Positions 25,501 to 34,195 of a stretch of DNA of 34,807 bases are shown here, piece by piece. The DNA lies in assembly GCA_022797375.1 (NCBI GenBank), contig JAAWKM010000022.1, positions 1-34,807 of the forward strand. The letters are read 5' to 3'. The translations under genes and the position numbers were made by a program. Origin of the DNA: Lachnospiraceae bacterium. GTDB taxonomy: Bacteria; Bacillota; Clostridia; Lachnospirales; Lachnospiraceae. The notes below the pieces were generated by a model. That model had not been told where the DNA came from, ran no database searches, and saw nothing but the letters and a program-made list of their open reading frames with translations. Positions within the stretch are counted from its first letter, which is position 1. Each line of letters begins with the position of its first letter.

Positions 25501-27819
25501 ATCAAAAAAACCATTATATTTTGATGTATCACCTGCCCCGTCAAGATGTAAAATAATCCCGCATTCTTTACCGTATTCCTCCTCTGCTGCCCTTACTGCC
25601 TTTGCTGCAGAATTTAAAAACCTTGCAAGGTATGGCCACCTGTCATTTGCAGCTTTGCCAAGAGGATAGAAAAGACCATCCTGCATTTCATTGCCAAATG
25701 ATATATATTCTGGGAAAGTATCCTGCGCTGCCATTGCGTCAAGAACTTCTGCTGTATATTCTCCTGTAAGTTCTTCGAGTTTATTAACAGCTTCTTCCTC
25801 ATTCATGCCTTTTATCTTTTCCTGCCATTCCGATGGTATAATCTGTGTTGCCGCATTGCTCCAGTAATCACTGAAATGGAGTGAAAGCTGTATTCTCATT
25901 CCTTTTTCTTTAGCACGTTTTGCCTGGCTTAATATATCCTCCAGTGTCTCATAACCTTCGGGGCAGTAATACCCATTTTCACCACGTCCCTTTCCAGGAT
26001 TATTATAAAGACGCAGGCGTGCTATATTATATCCTGTATCTGCAAGTATCTGGAATACATCACCCTCCATACCTGCTTCATCATAAAATTTTGCACCCTC
26101 ATCTTCAAGCCATGTAATCATTGACATATCGCCACCCTGGTTAATGCTGTACTGTCTGTCCTGGTTTTTTTCCCTTTGTAACTGTATTGTGTCAAGCTTC
26201 AGCCTGTTACCTGCATATGCATCTGTATATACACCTACCGTTGCTTTGCCATCTTCACCTACATAAATACCCCTGGCTGTAATAAGAGTCCATTCATTTT
26301 CACTCTTTTTAACACCGCGCCTTGGAATAGCAGTAATGCTCTTAGACTGTCCAGTCCCGTTGCCATACAGATAGCATATTTTCTGGTCTTTGCTGCTCTC
26401 TCCCTTTGTCTTGTTAGCATATGCTGTAAGGTAATACCATCCCTCTTCTAAGCCTGTAACTTCCTGTGAAATCTCCGCTTTATAGTCTGAAGTGCCTGTA
26501 ATATCCAGATATTTAACACCTGTATGTGCACCATTCTCTTTTAATTCTATTATACCTGTGCTATCCATTGTCCATGATAATAAACTGCCATCCTCATCTG
26601 TCCTTTCAAAAGAGCTGTTATCTGGCTTAATATCTGTATCATTATATTCCTGTACTAATTCCAGTGAACAGTCATCAAAAATTGCCCATACATCTGCTGC
26701 TGATTTTACATGAATTCCAACAACTGCCTTTCCATCAGTACCAGCTTTAAATTCTAATTTATTTGCCTGCCAGTTCCAGCCAGAAGCAATATCCTTTTTT
26801 ACCTGTTCCTGGCTGTCTGAAGAAGCATAAATAAAACATTCTTCTGGTGCTCCTGTCTGTGCATAAACTGTAAAGACATATTTTCTGCCAGGAACAAGCC
26901 CTGTAACATTCTGGTAAATACTGGTGTCTGTTTCAACACCGCCTGTCTGCAAAGTATATTCCCCGTCCCTGGCATCTGCCCTTTTCATTGAATACACAGG
27001 TGTTCCTTCTGTTTCCCAGCCTGCTGGTATATATGTATCAGGAAATTCTTCAAAAGAACCATTTATAAAACTGCCCTTCCCTGTTTCATCTGGTTCTGGA
27101 TTTGGATTTTCCTCTCCGTCCCCGTCCCCAGTATCTGTATCTCCTGTATTTATAAGAGAAAACTTGTCAAGCCAGAGGGTTTTGCCTGCGTTCTCCCCTC
27201 CTTCTGCCTCTGCACCTATTATAATACTGCCACCTGTTACTTCTATATCACTAACTTTAATTTCCTGCCAGCTATTCCAATTAGTTTCAATTGAACCCTC
27301 TTTGTTAAACATACTGCTTTTTTCATTATCCTGGCTGCCACTATAAGCATATATTTTGCCATATGTTTCTTTATCTCCATATATCCAGGCTGAAAGTTCA
27401 TACTTCCCGTCTGGCACATTGTTTATTTCCTGGTACACATTTCCAATATATTTATTAGCATCATTTGTACTTTCATAACCTGCATTAAATTCTAATACTA
27501 CGCCTCCATCACATCCTGTCTGTGTTTCTGTTATCCAATGGTAATGTGCTGCCTTTCCTGAACCATTAGCATCTTTACTGCCGTAATCTGTAGTATTATC
27601 ACTAATTATCCATCCATCTATGCCATTTCCCCAGTTATTACTAATTTCAAACGACGGATTAACAACCAGGTTTGTTATACTTCCAGTGCCATCTCCTTCT
27701 TCTGCCGCCAATGCATATACTGGCACTATCTCCGTAACTGCCAGGGCCGCAGCAAGCATTATCCCTAAACTGCGGCGCAGCAAATAACATGGCTTAATAT
27801 GTTTTCCTAATACCCCCAT
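22561..27819 (-). CDS. Secreted multidomain GH53 endo-beta-1,4-galactanase
   Basis: The start is set at ATG 27819 with AGAAGGGAGA upstream (track TTG is 10 codons earlier). The 1752-residue protein has a signal peptide (about 1-39), three CBM-like beta-sandwich domains (about 50-222, 248-390 and 395-547), a GH53 barrel (about 557-940), four carboxypeptidase-regulatory-like domains (about 947-1290), a further CBM-like domain (about 1293-1442), a Pro/Ser/Glu linker and a basic Ig-like end. The acid/base is Glu711 (FGNEMQ) and the nucleophile Glu820 (LMETAI). It cleaves beta-1,4-galactan outside the cell. There is no LPxTG; the Lys-rich end may bind the wall. It follows GH35 in the operon. Confidence 0.95.
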   Translation of the reverse strand: MGVLGKHIKPCYLLRRSLGIMLAAALAVTEIVPVYALAAEEGDGTGSITNLVVNPSFEISNNWGNGIDGWIISDNTTDYGSKDANGSGKAAHYHWITETQTGCDGGVVLEFNAGYESTNDANKYIGNVYQEINNVPDGKYELSAWIYGDKETYGKIYAYSGSQDNEKSSMFNKEGSIETNWNSWQEIKVSDIEVTGGSIIIGAEAEGGENAGKTLWLDKFSLINTGDTDTGDGDGEENPNPEPDETGKGSFINGSFEEFPDTYIPAGWETEGTPVYSMKRADARDGEYTLQTGGVETDTSIYQNVTGLVPGRKYVFTVYAQTGAPEECFIYASSDSQEQVKKDIASGWNWQANKLEFKAGTDGKAVVGIHVKSAADVWAIFDDCSLELVQEYNDTDIKPDNSSFERTDEDGSLLSWTMDSTGIIELKENGAHTGVKYLDITGTSDYKAEISQEVTGLEEGWYYLTAYANKTKGESSKDQKICYLYGNGTGQSKSITAIPRRGVKKSENEWTLITARGIYVGEDGKATVGVYTDAYAGNRLKLDTIQLQREKNQDRQYSINQGGDMSMITWLEDEGAKFYDEAGMEGDVFQILADTGYNIARLRLYNNPGKGRGENGYYCPEGYETLEDILSQAKRAKEKGMRIQLSLHFSDYWSNAATQIIPSEWQEKIKGMNEEEAVNKLEELTGEYTAEVLDAMAAQDTFPEYISFGNEMQDGLFYPLGKAANDRWPYLARFLNSAAKAVRAAEEEYGKECGIILHLDGAGDTSKYNGFFDKCEEYNVDYDIIGPSYYPFWTNMEPGQIVDFCNGLVDRYDKDIMLMETAICFNDLLANGKDTGQLYHNGPYPFMGKDANGNQADGGSSPDNQREFMYEVLNGVKSVKDGRCIGDLYWDPVMVQQENVGWAMLEESDTADVNVISNTTLFDFGHKLLPVADAYRYNREGSLAETGILDGKIISSDGKGVSGVTAKLLLTDNTKAGQAVTIKTGRYGEFRKEVPAGDYTISADIEGMDCSIDNPGSITIGKGNVSSEPAIITATGVSLNGRVIYNKETDTRESAFPVAGALVTACNTKSGDVFSIYTDVTGNWVFENIPKGSYSITVKAAGYKQEQPQVIELQATSGQDIIIQKTSGTVSGTITTSSKMPIEGARVSASDGTDTINVKTGADGFYTLDLEAGRTYKISYVKNSYATEERECSLSVYEEKELSVVLEDNTGTITGKVTDKDKAPLAGINVAIGMYGGMKTVTDETGSFKFENVTAGTVKLSISAAGGIGRDLQLEIEKDTVCDAGIIVMPEDTGKITNPSFENSSDGWKFTCQEGTNGVVVQERSAASRYDGIYALAFWSADKFWADASQTVTGLEKGTYILRAHAYTGVTHSEWMDGKFYMYVKDPQGEVIARKDIPNTGAYMPVELEFAVDKGEDITVGFYMDTVSKDWAVLDLVQLGYCGKENGIVEEPSPVPSPEITSSPKPGGSVILNPYYPAATASAQPVESPLPETSALPEASLQPEASPQPQVTVQPEASMQPQVTAKPSESAVPSVTEKPVDNNDKDKPVNVSLTVNGKVSKKEVKAVISKGSIKEIQEIKTAKPVNVKIKIKDSKGKKLCTVTVDKDNLIKGKKLYIYAYNNNTGKYTMVNAKTYKISGNGSLTLTMPAGKNYILLDKADSKKAEKKIMKTIKLSAVEKTARTGKKVKIPFNKKMDKASIKKITASSANKNIATVLKSGKIKTKSKGSVVINVKVTMKNEKTKKLNFKIIVK
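23249..23320. repeat. 36-bp tandem repeat in GH53 linker
   Basis: Two near-identical 36-base units, each starting GTAACTTGTGGCTGC, followed by degenerate copies to about 23390. They encode Gln/Pro/Glu/Ala/Ser linker sequence and are likely to vary in copy number by slippage. Confidence 0.6.
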
Positions 27820-27833
27820 ATAATCTCCCTTCT

Positions 27834-27847
27834 GCCTGTTTACAGGC
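27834..27847. repeat. Hairpin at the GH35-GH53 junction
   Basis: GCCTGT-TT-ACAGGC, a perfect 6-bp stem, sits between the GH35 stop (27850) and the GH53 ribosome binding site, and may tune expression or stability of the two messages. Confidence 0.4.
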
Positions 27848-27849
27848 AA

Positions 27850-30132
27850 TTATAAAATCTTTAGTTCATATACTGGTACTGCTTCTATACTGTTTATTTC
27901 ACCTGTTGTAGTTTCCACTTCTTCTATGCGTGCTGCCATTGCAGATTCTACATTTACCTTAGCGCCCTCTTTTAATGGTGTAACATAAATAACCAGCGGG
28001 TGCTCCTTTAACCTGTCCTCAAATGTGCGCAGCCCTATTTCCCATACAGCCCCATTACAGAAGTTATCATTTATCATGTTTCCATCAATAAATGCATGGC
28101 CAATATCACCCTGGTAATTAATGCGCAAAAGCACATCCTTTACACCTTGCATAAAGTTCTCTGGAAATGCTACTGTATACCGGTTTGCTGCCACTTCTTT
28201 TAATTCTGGTGATATTTGTACCTTATTGGCAGATGCCTTATAAAATCCAAAGCCTTCAATCCTGCTTTCTGCCCCTGCTTCTTCTACATAAATACTTCCA
28301 GCAAGAAGGTTTACAGGATATGTATATATTCCAGGCTGGTTATTATAAGTTTCCAGATATACACTCCCTTCTTTAACCATAACCGCATCTTCTGCAAATA
28401 AAAAACCTTTGTTGCCAAGTTTATACATTTTGTTGGAAAGCCCGCGGCTTATACATATTACCTTAAATACAGCTTCTCCCTTAGATACTGTGAAAATATC
28501 CGCCTCTTTTTCTGTATCTGCACTGTACCTGTTTACACTATTTCCATTTATAAGAACACCCTCCTCAAATATAAATTGTGATTTCATTCCATCAGGACGC
28601 ATAAATATATACACAATGCTGCTGCCATCCTGCATATATGTAACAGGCTGTGCTGTCGCATATTCAAGGTTAATGCCCTCCATATCAAAGTTAAACGGCA
28701 GAATACAGTTTTCATCAGTATCAATTCCAATATTTTCAAAAGTTATATCACCATCTGCAAGCTTTAATGTAATATTTTCATTTTCTTTTGCAGGCATTAC
28801 TTCATGGTCCTGGTAATTATTAATAAATAAAAAGCCCCTCTTTCCATCAGTACGTACAGCAAAACGCAGGGTATCTAAATCCTTTGGCGCAATCTGTGAA
28901 GCCCCGTCAGGAAGCATTGTTTTTAAACCGCAGAGTTTTTCCTGGTAAGTTTCTGCGAAATAATGCATTGTCTTTAAACGCGTGTATGATTCACGCACCT
29001 GCCCGTATTCACCTAGTGCTGCCTGGTAGTCATAACTGATTTTAGGCACCTGCCCTTCATTCATAAAAACACCATTTTTCCCTACTGGGTTGCTCCCTCC
29101 CTGGAACATATAATATCCAAGGAAATTACAGCCTGAAGCCATCTTTATATTTGCCATGGCATCTATACTTTTATATGGAAGCTGGAAACGGTAATAATAT
29201 GAACATGTCATGCCGCCGCCCATCTCACAGCAGGCATATGGCTTATCTTCTGGTTTATACTTTGGCTCAAAGTTGTATGACTTAGGGATTTCATTATTAT
29301 GCAAATCCTGGTACACATATTCCTGTGTACTTGGATGCTCACCTTTATAAGAATAAAAAAGCCAAGGCTGGAAAGCATACCCGCCCCAGAGCGGCATCAT
29401 ATTTTCCGGGGCTGATGCACCTCCCCAGCCAGTACATGTATAAAAAACAGGTGTTAAACCACATTCTGCCGCCAGTCTTTTAAGTTCCAGCATATAAGCA
29501 TCCCCTTCATTGCCGCCAAATACCCATTCATCTGATATTCCTGTTGTAATCTCCCAAGGTGCTGATGAATGCATATATTCATTGTCAATCTGTGTACCTA
29601 TTACTGGTCCGCCATCTTTAAAGAAAAGCCCTTTAACCTGTCCTGCAATCTCTGTATACAAGCGTCTGGTATAATACAAAAAACCTTCATTTAACTGCCT
29701 GCATTCAAATGGTTTGCCATACAGCCAGTCAGGAAGCCCTCCATTCCTTACCTCACCATGGTCAAAAGGCCCAACACGCAGTATTACATAAAGCCCATAT
29801 TTTCCACAGAGTTCTATAAATTTCCTTACATCCCTTCTGCCTGAAAAATCAAACCTGCCTTCTTCCTCTTCTATATGGTTCCAGAACACATAAGTAGCTA
29901 TTACATTAATCCCGCACATTTTTATCTTAGCAATTTCATCTTCCCACATACTGTCATCCATCCTTGACATATGGAATTCACCACTAATTCCGTAAAAAGG
30001 CGTTCCATTCTTTAACATATAATAATTATTAAACGATATTTTATCACCATTACTGCTTATGCCTGAAAAATCCTCCCCTAAATCCCATATTTCTTTGCCT
30101 TTAAAACCTGTTAAATCTATAACATTATCCAT
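27850..30132 (-). CDS. GH35 beta-galactosidase, cytoplasmic
   Basis: The 760-residue product has the GH35 barrel from about residue 40 (GTPFYGISGEFHMSRM; INVIATYVFWNHIEEEEGRFDF). The acid/base is Glu185 in QIDNEYMH and the nucleophile Glu303 in CCEMGGGMTC. GGGAGGT precedes the ATG. It has no signal peptide, so it should cleave imported beta-galactosides or galacto-oligosaccharides inside the cell. It takes the place that GH42 GanA has in the Bacillus gan operon. The gene follows the MalG-type permease after 150 bases with a separate promoter-like region, and precedes GH53 by only 31 bases. Confidence 0.95.
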   Translation of the reverse strand: MDNVIDLTGFKGKEIWDLGEDFSGISSNGDKISFNNYYMLKNGTPFYGISGEFHMSRMDDSMWEDEIAKIKMCGINVIATYVFWNHIEEEEGRFDFSGRRDVRKFIELCGKYGLYVILRVGPFDHGEVRNGGLPDWLYGKPFECRQLNEGFLYYTRRLYTEIAGQVKGLFFKDGGPVIGTQIDNEYMHSSAPWEITTGISDEWVFGGNEGDAYMLELKRLAAECGLTPVFYTCTGWGGASAPENMMPLWGGYAFQPWLFYSYKGEHPSTQEYVYQDLHNNEIPKSYNFEPKYKPEDKPYACCEMGGGMTCSYYYRFQLPYKSIDAMANIKMASGCNFLGYYMFQGGSNPVGKNGVFMNEGQVPKISYDYQAALGEYGQVRESYTRLKTMHYFAETYQEKLCGLKTMLPDGASQIAPKDLDTLRFAVRTDGKRGFLFINNYQDHEVMPAKENENITLKLADGDITFENIGIDTDENCILPFNFDMEGINLEYATAQPVTYMQDGSSIVYIFMRPDGMKSQFIFEEGVLINGNSVNRYSADTEKEADIFTVSKGEAVFKVICISRGLSNKMYKLGNKGFLFAEDAVMVKEGSVYLETYNNQPGIYTYPVNLLAGSIYVEEAGAESRIEGFGFYKASANKVQISPELKEVAANRYTVAFPENFMQGVKDVLLRINYQGDIGHAFIDGNMINDNFCNGAVWEIGLRTFEDRLKEHPLVIYVTPLKEGAKVNVESAMAARIEEVETTTGEINSIEAVPVYELKIL

Positions 30133-30164
30133 ATTTACCTCCCATACAAGCTATCTACTGTCAA

Positions 30165-30170
30165 ATTATA
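30165..30170 (-). promoter_or_regulatory. Candidate internal promoter (-10 TATAAT) before GH35
   Basis: TATAAT on the minus strand, 33 bases before the GH35 ATG, lacking a -35 (CAAGCG at 17 bases). It would need an activator; a palindrome lies directly upstream. Confidence 0.45.
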
Positions 30171-30190
30171 TCCACAATCTGCCCCGCCGC

Positions 30191-30204
30191 TTGCCAATTG
30201 GCAA
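30191..30204. promoter_or_regulatory. Perfect 14-bp palindrome upstream of GH35
   Basis: TTGCCAATTGGCAA is centred about 40 bases upstream of the start predicted from TATAAT at 30165-30170, overlapping the place of a -35. Its left arm TTGCCAATT is also in the motif at 33943. It could be an activator or repressor site, different in arrangement from the 21-bp TTGCY repeat. Confidence 0.4.
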
Positions 30205-30282
30205 AACAACCTCATTGCCGCTTAAGAGACATGCACTTTAAGGGCTTACTCAATTAGGTTAAATTATCTTTATACCTTTCTA

Positions 30283-31122
30283 TTATTCTTTTACTGCACC
30301 ACCGCCAAGGGAAGTTACAATAAGATTTTGTGAAAATACAAAAAATATAATAAATGGTATTGCAATTAACAGAGAACCTGCCGCAAATACTGTAAAGTCA
30401 TTTTTCTTTTCTGTAACAAATCCAAACAGTCCTATTGCCAGTGTCATTTTTTCACTGGAACGCAGTACCATCTTTGGAAATATAAAATCCATCCATGGTG
30501 CAGAAAAACTTGATATTGCCAGGAATACAAGTATAGGCTTTGCCACTGGCATTACTACTTTCCTGAAAATGTAGAAATGTGAAGCCCCATCTATACGTGC
30601 TGCCTCATCAAGTGAACGCGGCACTGTATCAACATAACTTTTAACCATCCATGTATTATATGGAATATTGTCAGCAAGGTATATAAGCACAAGCCCCCAT
30701 AATGTATCTAGTGCGTTTATACGGAGCAATATAACATACATTGCAACCATTCCTACTATTGATGGAAATATCTGTAATATTAACATTGCCATCATCATCT
30801 GTTTCTTCATTGTAAAACGGAAACGTGAAAATACATATGCTGAAAGTGCAGACACTACTGTTGTTGTTATAGCAGTAAGTACTGACACATATAAAGTATT
30901 TAGAAACCACTGGACATAATCTGTACGTTTAAACAAATAAGTAAAATGTTCCAATGTAAAACCGCTTCCAAATGGCTTTACTGGCAGCTGTGCAATTGAT
31001 GACCCCGGTGCAAATGCCCCGCTTACAAGGTAAACTAAAGGATAGATTACCCATAGTGAAACCAGTACAAGAAAGGCAATTGCTATATATCCCCATATTT
31101 TTTTAATTCCCCTTGCTTTCAT
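30283..31122 (-). CDS. MalG-type permease of galacto-oligosaccharide importer (GanQ-like)
   Basis: The 279-residue product is a polytopic permease: a first TM segment IWGYIAIAFLVLVSLWVIYPL, five to six further helices, and a conserved EAA loop near residue 170 (DEAARIDGASHFYIFRKVVMP). The ATG overlaps the preceding permease stop by one base, and GGAGGGTGA lies within that gene, so translation is coupled. Order and neighbourhood match GanQ/MalG. The substrate, galacto-oligosaccharide, is inferred from the GH53 and GH35 genes. Confidence 0.92.
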   Translation of the reverse strand: MKARGIKKIWGYIAIAFLVLVSLWVIYPLVYLVSGAFAPGSSIAQLPVKPFGSGFTLEHFTYLFKRTDYVQWFLNTLYVSVLTAITTTVVSALSAYVFSRFRFTMKKQMMMAMLILQIFPSIVGMVAMYVILLRINALDTLWGLVLIYLADNIPYNTWMVKSYVDTVPRSLDEAARIDGASHFYIFRKVVMPVAKPILVFLAISSFSAPWMDFIFPKMVLRSSEKMTLAIGLFGFVTEKKNDFTVFAAGSLLIAIPFIIFFVFSQNLIVTSLGGGAVKE

Positions 31123-32444
31123 TATAACTCACCCTCCTTGTAAGATTTCGTATTCTTAAAGTTCCATATTGCAAATGGAGCCATTATAACAAATATCATA
31201 ACTGCAATTACTGAAGCATAATTATATTTAAGCGCATTCATTGTTAAATTATAAATCCATGTAATAAGTATATCTGTACCACCTGCATTTGTAACAGTAG
31301 TATCAGCTACAACCGGGTTTCCGTTTGTCAGGAAATAAATTGCCCCAAAGTTATTTACATTGTGTGTAAATCCCATTATCAATAGTGGTGCTGTCTGGAA
31401 AATAACAAGCGGAAATGTTATCTTCTTAAATTGCATCCATACACTTGCACCATCAATTCTTGCTGCTTCATACAAATCTTCGCTTATAGAAGTCATATTG
31501 CCCATAACAAGCAGCATAAAATATGGAAAACCAGCCCATAAATTAATTAATATACAACTTACTTTTGCCATAAAAGGGTCACTTAACCAGGGTATATTTC
31601 CTGAAATCCCTATTTGCTGTAACGTCTTATTAACAATTCCAAATGAACCATTTAAAAGATTTGTCCACACAAGCATACTTATTACAGAAGGTACTGCATA
31701 AGGCAGGATAAAAATAACACGGAATACTGGTGCAATCTTTATTCTGGCTTCTTTAAGCACTACTGCTATAAGCATCCCAAATGCAAAACATGTAAATGTT
31801 GCAAATACTGCCCATACAATTGTCCATATAGCGACCCTTCCAAGTGCAGTTGTCCATGAATTGCTGCCTCCAAATAATTCCGAAAAGTTCTTGAAACCAA
31901 CCCAGTTTACAGTATTATTTGGCGGAATATGTCCAGGTGAAGAATAGTCAGTGAATGCTACTGCCGCTGAAAAAACAAGAGGTACAATTACAAAAAATAC
32001 AACAAGCAGAACTGCTGGCGCAAGTGCTGCTATTGGAAAAGATTTGCCAAAAATCTGCTTTACAGCCATTTTGTTAGAAGTAATTTCCCCTGTAATACAG
32101 AATACTTTATATTCATATAATGCACTTTTGACTGATATTATATAGACAATAACAAATAATAACACAATCATAAGTACCATAACACCATCAATAAGCATAA
32201 AAATTGAATTACTGCGTTCCTTTATGGGAAGTTCTGGCTGTGGTTCACCCAGCGTAACCATATCTGCCAGCTTGCCAATAGTAAATGGAAGCGAAATAAA
32301 CATAAGAATTTCTAAAATTGCAAATAATGCACCCTTAACATATTGTTTAAAATATATTATATGTGAAAGCCCCATAAATAAAACCGATGTCCTGATAACT
32401 TTATTCTTTGAACTTCCATCCCTTTCAAGTATATTGTTCTCCAT
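31122..32444 (-). CDS. MalF-type permease of galacto-oligosaccharide importer (GanP-like)
   Basis: The start is chosen at ATG 32444, which has GGTGGTG just upstream; the track start 12 bases earlier is weaker. The 440-residue product has extra N-terminal helices before the core (usual for MalF, which is longer than MalG), then an EAA loop near residue 325 (LYEAARIDGASVWMQFKKITFP). It is the membrane partner of the MalG-type permease. No ATPase gene is present in the operon; a shared MsmX-type ATPase is inferred. Confidence 0.92.
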   Translation of the reverse strand: MENNILERDGSSKNKVIRTSVLFMGLSHIIYFKQYVKGALFAILEILMFISLPFTIGKLADMVTLGEPQPELPIKERSNSIFMLIDGVMVLMIVLLFVIVYIISVKSALYEYKVFCITGEITSNKMAVKQIFGKSFPIAALAPAVLLVVFFVIVPLVFSAAVAFTDYSSPGHIPPNNTVNWVGFKNFSELFGGSNSWTTALGRVAIWTIVWAVFATFTCFAFGMLIAVVLKEARIKIAPVFRVIFILPYAVPSVISMLVWTNLLNGSFGIVNKTLQQIGISGNIPWLSDPFMAKVSCILINLWAGFPYFMLLVMGNMTSISEDLYEAARIDGASVWMQFKKITFPLVIFQTAPLLIMGFTHNVNNFGAIYFLTNGNPVVADTTVTNAGGTDILITWIYNLTMNALKYNYASVIAVMIFVIMAPFAIWNFKNTKSYKEGEL

Positions 32445-32469
32445 ACACACCACCATACCTTTTATAAAA

Positions 32470-32502
32470 ATGGCTATTACCAGTTATCATGGCAACAGCC
32501 AT
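32470..32502 (-). repeat. Intercistronic hairpin between solute-binding protein and permease genes
   Basis: ATGGCT (32470-32475) pairs with AGCCAT (32497-32502), with further TT/AA and CC/GG pairs and two mismatches inside (loop 9 bases). It lies 20 bases after the solute-binding stop, with no T-run on the minus strand, and parallels the hairpin at 4743-4772. Confidence 0.6.
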
Positions 32503-32521
32503 CCATATACTATTACTTTGT

Positions 32522-33841
32522 CTAATTGCTTTCCATAATTGTCTTATCCACAGCGTCCATCTCTTTTTTAACGTCTGCACCATCCCAGATATTCTGTGTT
32601 GCTGCATTCATAGGGTCCCAGAAATAATCCATCCTTGTAATAGCAGGTGTAGGAAAAGCATATTCTAACTGTTTGGAAAATCCTGCAACATAATCTGCAT
32701 CTACTGATATGCTTGTAGAGGGAAGTGCGCCTGTAAGTTCAAAACGTAAATACTGCATTTCATCAGACATCATAAATGAACCAAAAGCTGCCGCTTCATC
32801 TGGATGGTCAGAATAGGCAGAAATGCACATTGTCCTTGCACTTGAAAATGATGCTGGAGGTTCATTGCTGCCTGGCAGGCTTGGAAGTGCTGCCACACCA
32901 AAATCTATTCCTGCATCCTTGAAATTTGCTACATTCCAAAGACCTGTAATATACATTGCCGCATTTCCTGCCTGGAAAGCACCATCACAATATGATGTTG
33001 TAACATCAGCAGCAGGCACATCAAGTATTTTCCTTAATGACTGGAAATATTTCATGCCTTCTACAGCAGTATCATTATTAAGATTTGTTGCTGACTCATC
33101 TGTACCATCTGGCCCGAATACACGGTTTCCATTATTTGTTGTAAATATATAGCTATAGTAACCTTCAAGGCTCATAAGAAAACCTTGTTTACCAGAATTT
33201 TTAGAATTAAAATCAAGGCACCAGGTTTTCAAATCGTCAAATGTTGCAGGTATCTCTTCATCTTTAATTAAATCCCTGTTATAGAATAATGCATAAGTAT
33301 CAGCGGAAATCGGATATCCCCATACCTGGTCTTCATATGTAACTGCACTTATACATGAAGCCGCTGCTTTATTCTGTACATATTCTGGATTTTGTAAAGG
33401 AAGTATATGCCCACCGTCTGTCAGTACACCAAGTGTATTATTTGGTGTAGCAAATAAATCCGGTCCTACACCTCCAGGCCCGTCCAATGCAATTTGTGAT
33501 TTTGTATCACCAAGTTCAACATTAACATATTTTATCTTAATGTTTGGATACATTTCAGTAAACTTTTCACCAGCCTGTATAACAAACTCGTCCGCCCCTG
33601 CCGTTGACTCCCATACTGTCAGCTCAATTTCATCTTCTGTCAGCTCAATCCCTTCATAATGATGCTCATCTGTTACATTGCTGCCTCCCTCTGACGAACC
33701 AGACGTTGCATTATTCTGCTGCTCCTTCTGTGTTGTAGTATTCTTATTGCTGCTATCTGTACCATCTGCCCCACATCCAGTAAGCATAGCACCCGCGAGA
33801 ATTACTGGACAAAGTAACAGGCTTAATAATTTTTGCTTCAT
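32522..33841 (-). CDS. Galacto-oligosaccharide-type ABC solute-binding lipoprotein (GanS/MalE-like)
   Basis: The 439-residue product has a lipoprotein signal (LTGC, Cys23), a Ser/Thr/Asn-rich linker to about 65, and a family-1 solute-binding domain (ELTVWESTAGADEFV; GVGPDLFATPNN; QVWGYPISADTYALFYNRD; TGLWNVANF). GGGGAGG precedes the ATG. It is the first gene of the operon: solute-binding protein, two permeases, GH35, GH53. Ligand specificity for beta-1,4-galacto-oligosaccharides is inferred from the enzymes it is encoded with. Confidence 0.92.
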   Translation of the reverse strand: MKQKLLSLLLCPVILAGAMLTGCGADGTDSSNKNTTTQKEQQNNATSGSSEGGSNVTDEHHYEGIELTEDEIELTVWESTAGADEFVIQAGEKFTEMYPNIKIKYVNVELGDTKSQIALDGPGGVGPDLFATPNNTLGVLTDGGHILPLQNPEYVQNKAAASCISAVTYEDQVWGYPISADTYALFYNRDLIKDEEIPATFDDLKTWCLDFNSKNSGKQGFLMSLEGYYSYIFTTNNGNRVFGPDGTDESATNLNNDTAVEGMKYFQSLRKILDVPAADVTTSYCDGAFQAGNAAMYITGLWNVANFKDAGIDFGVAALPSLPGSNEPPASFSSARTMCISAYSDHPDEAAAFGSFMMSDEMQYLRFELTGALPSTSISVDADYVAGFSKQLEYAFPTPAITRMDYFWDPMNAATQNIWDGADVKKEMDAVDKTIMESN

Positions 33842-33874
33842 ATTTTTTACCTCCCCTGATAAATATTTTTTGAT

Positions 33875-33897
33875 GAAGTTTTGTGATTATTAACTTC
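33875..33897. promoter_or_regulatory. Inverted repeat in importer-operon leader
   Basis: GAAGTT (33875-33880) and AACTTC (33892-33897) are inverted around an 11-base gap, just downstream of the predicted transcription start. Possible repressor operator; no regulator can be assigned. Confidence 0.3.
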
Positions 33898-33904
33898 TGG
33901 TTGT

Positions 33905-33933
33905 ATTCTAACATCTTGTAAAAATTTAAACAA
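33905..33933 (-). promoter_or_regulatory. Promoter of the galactan importer operon
   Basis: Reading the minus strand: TTGTTT (33933-33928), 17 bases, TAGAAT (33910-33905) with a TGT just before it (extended -10). About 55 bases of leader follow. The 26-bp motif begins 10 bases upstream of the -35. Confidence 0.65.
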
Positions 33934-33942
33934 TTTTAAGAA

Positions 33943-33968
33943 TTGCCAATTTATTTATAAAAATTGCT
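33943..33968. promoter_or_regulatory. Putative AraC-type operator, copy 2 (TTGCC-N16-TTGCT)
   Basis: Direct half-sites TTGCC and TTGCT spaced 21 bp, 23/26 identical to 21528-21553, and at the same 33-base offset from the -10 hexamer. It lies in the 306-base gap between the importer operon and the tRNA terminator, which otherwise holds only AT-rich sequence. Confidence 0.6.
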
Positions 33969-34147
33969 TTAATAACTCTAAAATTAAAAGCATTTTTTAT
34001 TAATTTTTACAATACAGGTAAAAATATTTTGCCCAAAAAACCAAAAAATAAACAACACATAAGGTAAATACAAGCAGACTTGCATACAAATGCATATATA
34101 GCTTTGATTCTAATAAAAATTATTAATAGCAAAAGCAGAGCGGAAAA

Positions 34148-34186
34148 AAAAGCTGTAAACCCCATCTTACAAGGTTTACAGCTTTT
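34148..34186 (-). terminator. Terminator of the tRNA operon
   Basis: A perfect 14-bp stem (AAAAGCTGTAAACC and its complement) with an 11-base loop, running into eight T on the minus strand, just downstream of tRNA-Leu. Confidence 0.9.
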
Positions 34187-34195
34187 CAATAATAA

